NCBI GenBank assembly: GCA_012034655.1
Contig: JAAUOZ010000050.1
Coordinates: 1 to 32,705, forward strand
Source: Leptolyngbyaceae cyanobacterium CSU_1_3
Lineage (GTDB): Bacteria > Cyanobacteriota > Cyanobacteriia > Leptolyngbyales > Leptolyngbyaceae
Direction: 5' to 3'
Length of the DNA stretch: 32,705 nt
The position numbers were made by a program, and so were the translations under genes. Under the pieces are notes generated by a model, which did no database searches, was not told the origin of the DNA, and was given only the letters and a program-made list of their open reading frames with translations. Shown in pieces: positions 31,796-32,705 of the stretch; within the stretch, counting starts at the first letter, position 1; each line of letters begins with the position of its first letter.

Positions 31796-32320
31796 CTATA
31801 GCTGGATTTGCTTCTTTGGCAGTCGGTGAATGCTCTCCTCTTGGTTCTGAAGCACTGAGTCTGGTTGTTTTTCCCAACGGGCTGGCACTGGGGTTAGCTC
31901 GAACAGTTGCTCTAGTTGTCGGGTCACGGCTTGCAATCGATAATGATCCCATCGATCAGAAACGCAAGATCCATCGAAGTGAATCCGGCTCGTGATGATG
32001 TGAATGTGGTTCTGAGGGCGATCGCAATGCCGCAGAACCACATAAGGATTATCATCAAAGCCCATTTGCCACAAAAATGCTTGCGCCGCTCCAGGCCAGG
32101 ATTGATCTTCCAGTCGTTCACCCAGAGGTAGACTAAGCGAAGCATGATACATACACCGCTCAACTCTGGGATTCAAACGTCTGAGACAGTTCAATTCCTG
32201 TGCTAAATTAGCGGGCGTAAAAGTCGCCAGATTCGTTTCGAGCAGTTGTGCGCCGGGTTTACTCAGTGCATAATTGAGAATCGGATAGAACGCTTTGCCT
32301 TTGAAGTGCTTACCAATCAT
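31796..32320 (-). CDS. Relaxase/mobilisation nuclease, short or C-terminally truncated
   Basis: 174 residues from ATG 32320 (MIGKHFKGKAFYPILNYALSK). The three-His metal site of the MOB relaxase fold is visible as RHCDRPQNHIHII, and the expected SLPLGERL stretch precedes it. The nicking Tyr may be Y19 in FYPILNY or a later one. Most cyanobacterial relaxases are two to three times longer, so the C-terminal part is probably lost; a MITE-like copy lies 16 bp downstream. It would nick an origin of transfer on a mobilisable plasmid or element. Confidence 0.82.
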   Translation of the reverse strand: MIGKHFKGKAFYPILNYALSKPGAQLLETNLATFTPANLAQELNCLRRLNPRVERCMYHASLSLPLGERLEDQSWPGAAQAFLWQMGFDDNPYVVLRHCDRPQNHIHIITSRIHFDGSCVSDRWDHYRLQAVTRQLEQLFELTPVPARWEKQPDSVLQNQEESIHRLPKKQIQL

Positions 32321-32324
32321 CAGA

Positions 32325-32572
32325 TTATTGAATGGATTGAACAATCAGTTTTCTTGCTTCGTTAATCAATTCCACCACTTCATCGAATGGTGTCGAGCCT
32401 GACTTGCTTGAATGGGTAGCGCTCAGTTGATTGAGATTTTTGGCAATGTTACCCAGTTTTTGACAATGGTTCGGACAAAATTTGAGCAGTTTCTTTTCCT
32501 CCCATTTTTCAGAGGCGAAATGCCACGTTCTTCCTTTAAGGTCAGAGTGTTGTTTGCCCTGGTATTCATCAT
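32325..32572 (-). pseudogene. MobC-like accessory protein, possibly frameshifted
   Basis: Upstream of the relaxase, four bases away. The 3' part in one frame reads GNIAKNLNQLSATHSSKSG, then FDEVVELINEARKL, matching the C-terminal NLNQL region of MobC proteins. No ATG serves that frame. The ATG at 32572 (MMNTRANNTLTLKEE, then NCSNFVRTIVKN) lies in another frame that joins it if one base is shifted at the AAAAA run around 32457. A single gene with one lesion is the simplest reading. Confidence 0.5.
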
Positions 32573-32602
32573 GAGCAACACGATCGATCAGGTCGAGCTA
32601 TC

Positions 32603-32705
32603 GTGCCGATTGCGATTCCTGCAACCTCACAGTATGCGTACTTGATCCGCTATCTCAAAGAGCATCCCTACAAAAGCATTCATACCTTCTTGTTAGATGC
32701 GGCAA
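32603..32705 (+). CDS. Partial protein at the right edge, unknown
   Basis: 34 codons from GTG 32603 to the window end: VPIAIPATSQYAYLIRYLK, then EHPYKSIHTFLLDAA. The composition looks coding, and the gene would be divergent from the mob genes, as plasmid partition or regulatory genes often are. The true start is uncertain, because the frame is open upstream without an ATG. No family recognised. Confidence 0.42.
   Translation, partial: MPIAIPATSQYAYLIRYLKEHPYKSIHTFLLDAA

Noticed and set aside
32412-32645. 77-codon plus-strand frame near the right edge
   Set aside because: It is antisense to the MobC-like gene and is hydrophobic only as a result of that; the VPIAIPATS frame next to it looks more like coding.
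1-32705. A multi-gene antiphage defence system such as CRISPR-Cas, restriction-modification or a complete NACHT-WD40 protein
   Set aside because: No array, no methyltransferase or restriction subunit, and the WD40 tail at 22760 lacks its ATPase part. The HNH pair is the only candidate and is listed separately as inference.

Overview
The window looks like a piece of cyanobacterial chromosome, or a large plasmid, from a filamentous Leptolyngbya/Nostoc-like lineage. The evidence is dense HIP1 octamers (GCGATCGC), a plastoquinol terminal oxidase of the PTOX type, DUF4278 and lipocalin-like families, WD40 proteins, and IS families common in cyanobacteria. The genus is inferred, not shown.

Region 1 (1-10.6 kb) is intact accessory coding sequence, nearly all on the + strand. 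It holds PTOX, a Crp/Fnr regulator on the opposite strand, a 42-residue zinc-ribbon protein, a cupin, a lipase-like hydrolase, two secreted proteins, an intradiol (catechol-type) dioxygenase, DUF4278 and lipocalin-like proteins, a CPBP/CAAX membrane protease, a ferric-reductase-like membrane protein and a seven-bladed WD40 protein. Two paralogues of an unrecognised small protein sit 7.6 kb apart (966 and 8596).

Region 2 (10.8-12.3 kb) is an IS mosaic: a 5' IS4-type transposase fragment, a complete IS1-type element with a -1 slippery site, and an IS256 5' remnant that cuts off an esterase gene. Region 3 (12.3-20.7 kb) has a TPR lipoprotein (frameshifted) and a membrane protein. It is followed by a coherent minus-strand cluster of 5-oxoprolinase/hydantoinase (HyuA-HyuB fusion), a DUF3592-like protein and a D-glutamate cyclase/YcsI-type hydro-lyase, with a divergent LysR regulator. 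A 33-nt element with a TATC-N6-GATA core occurs both in the LysR/oxoprolinase intergenic region and upstream of the TPR lipoprotein (28/33 identical).

Region 4 (20.8-23.3 kb) is debris around an ISH3-like element with a nonsense codon: a receiver-domain fragment lacking its phosphoacceptor Asp, a DNA polymerase I 3'-5' exonuclease fragment, and the C-terminus of a WD40 protein. Region 5 (23.6-28.2 kb) holds a secreted trypsin-like protease, a broken enoyl-reductase-like gene, a damaged VapC toxin with its antitoxin, and hypotheticals. Region 6 (28.4 kb to the end) looks like a decayed mobile island: a tRNA-Thr(UGU) 3' half, a tyrosine-integrase C-terminus, an ISAzo13 element, a recG fragment, an HNH nuclease pair, two copies of a MITE-like repeat, a relaxase and a MobC-like gene.

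The second half carries many single-base frameshifts, several at short homopolymers. They may be real decay or assembly error; only raw reads can decide.
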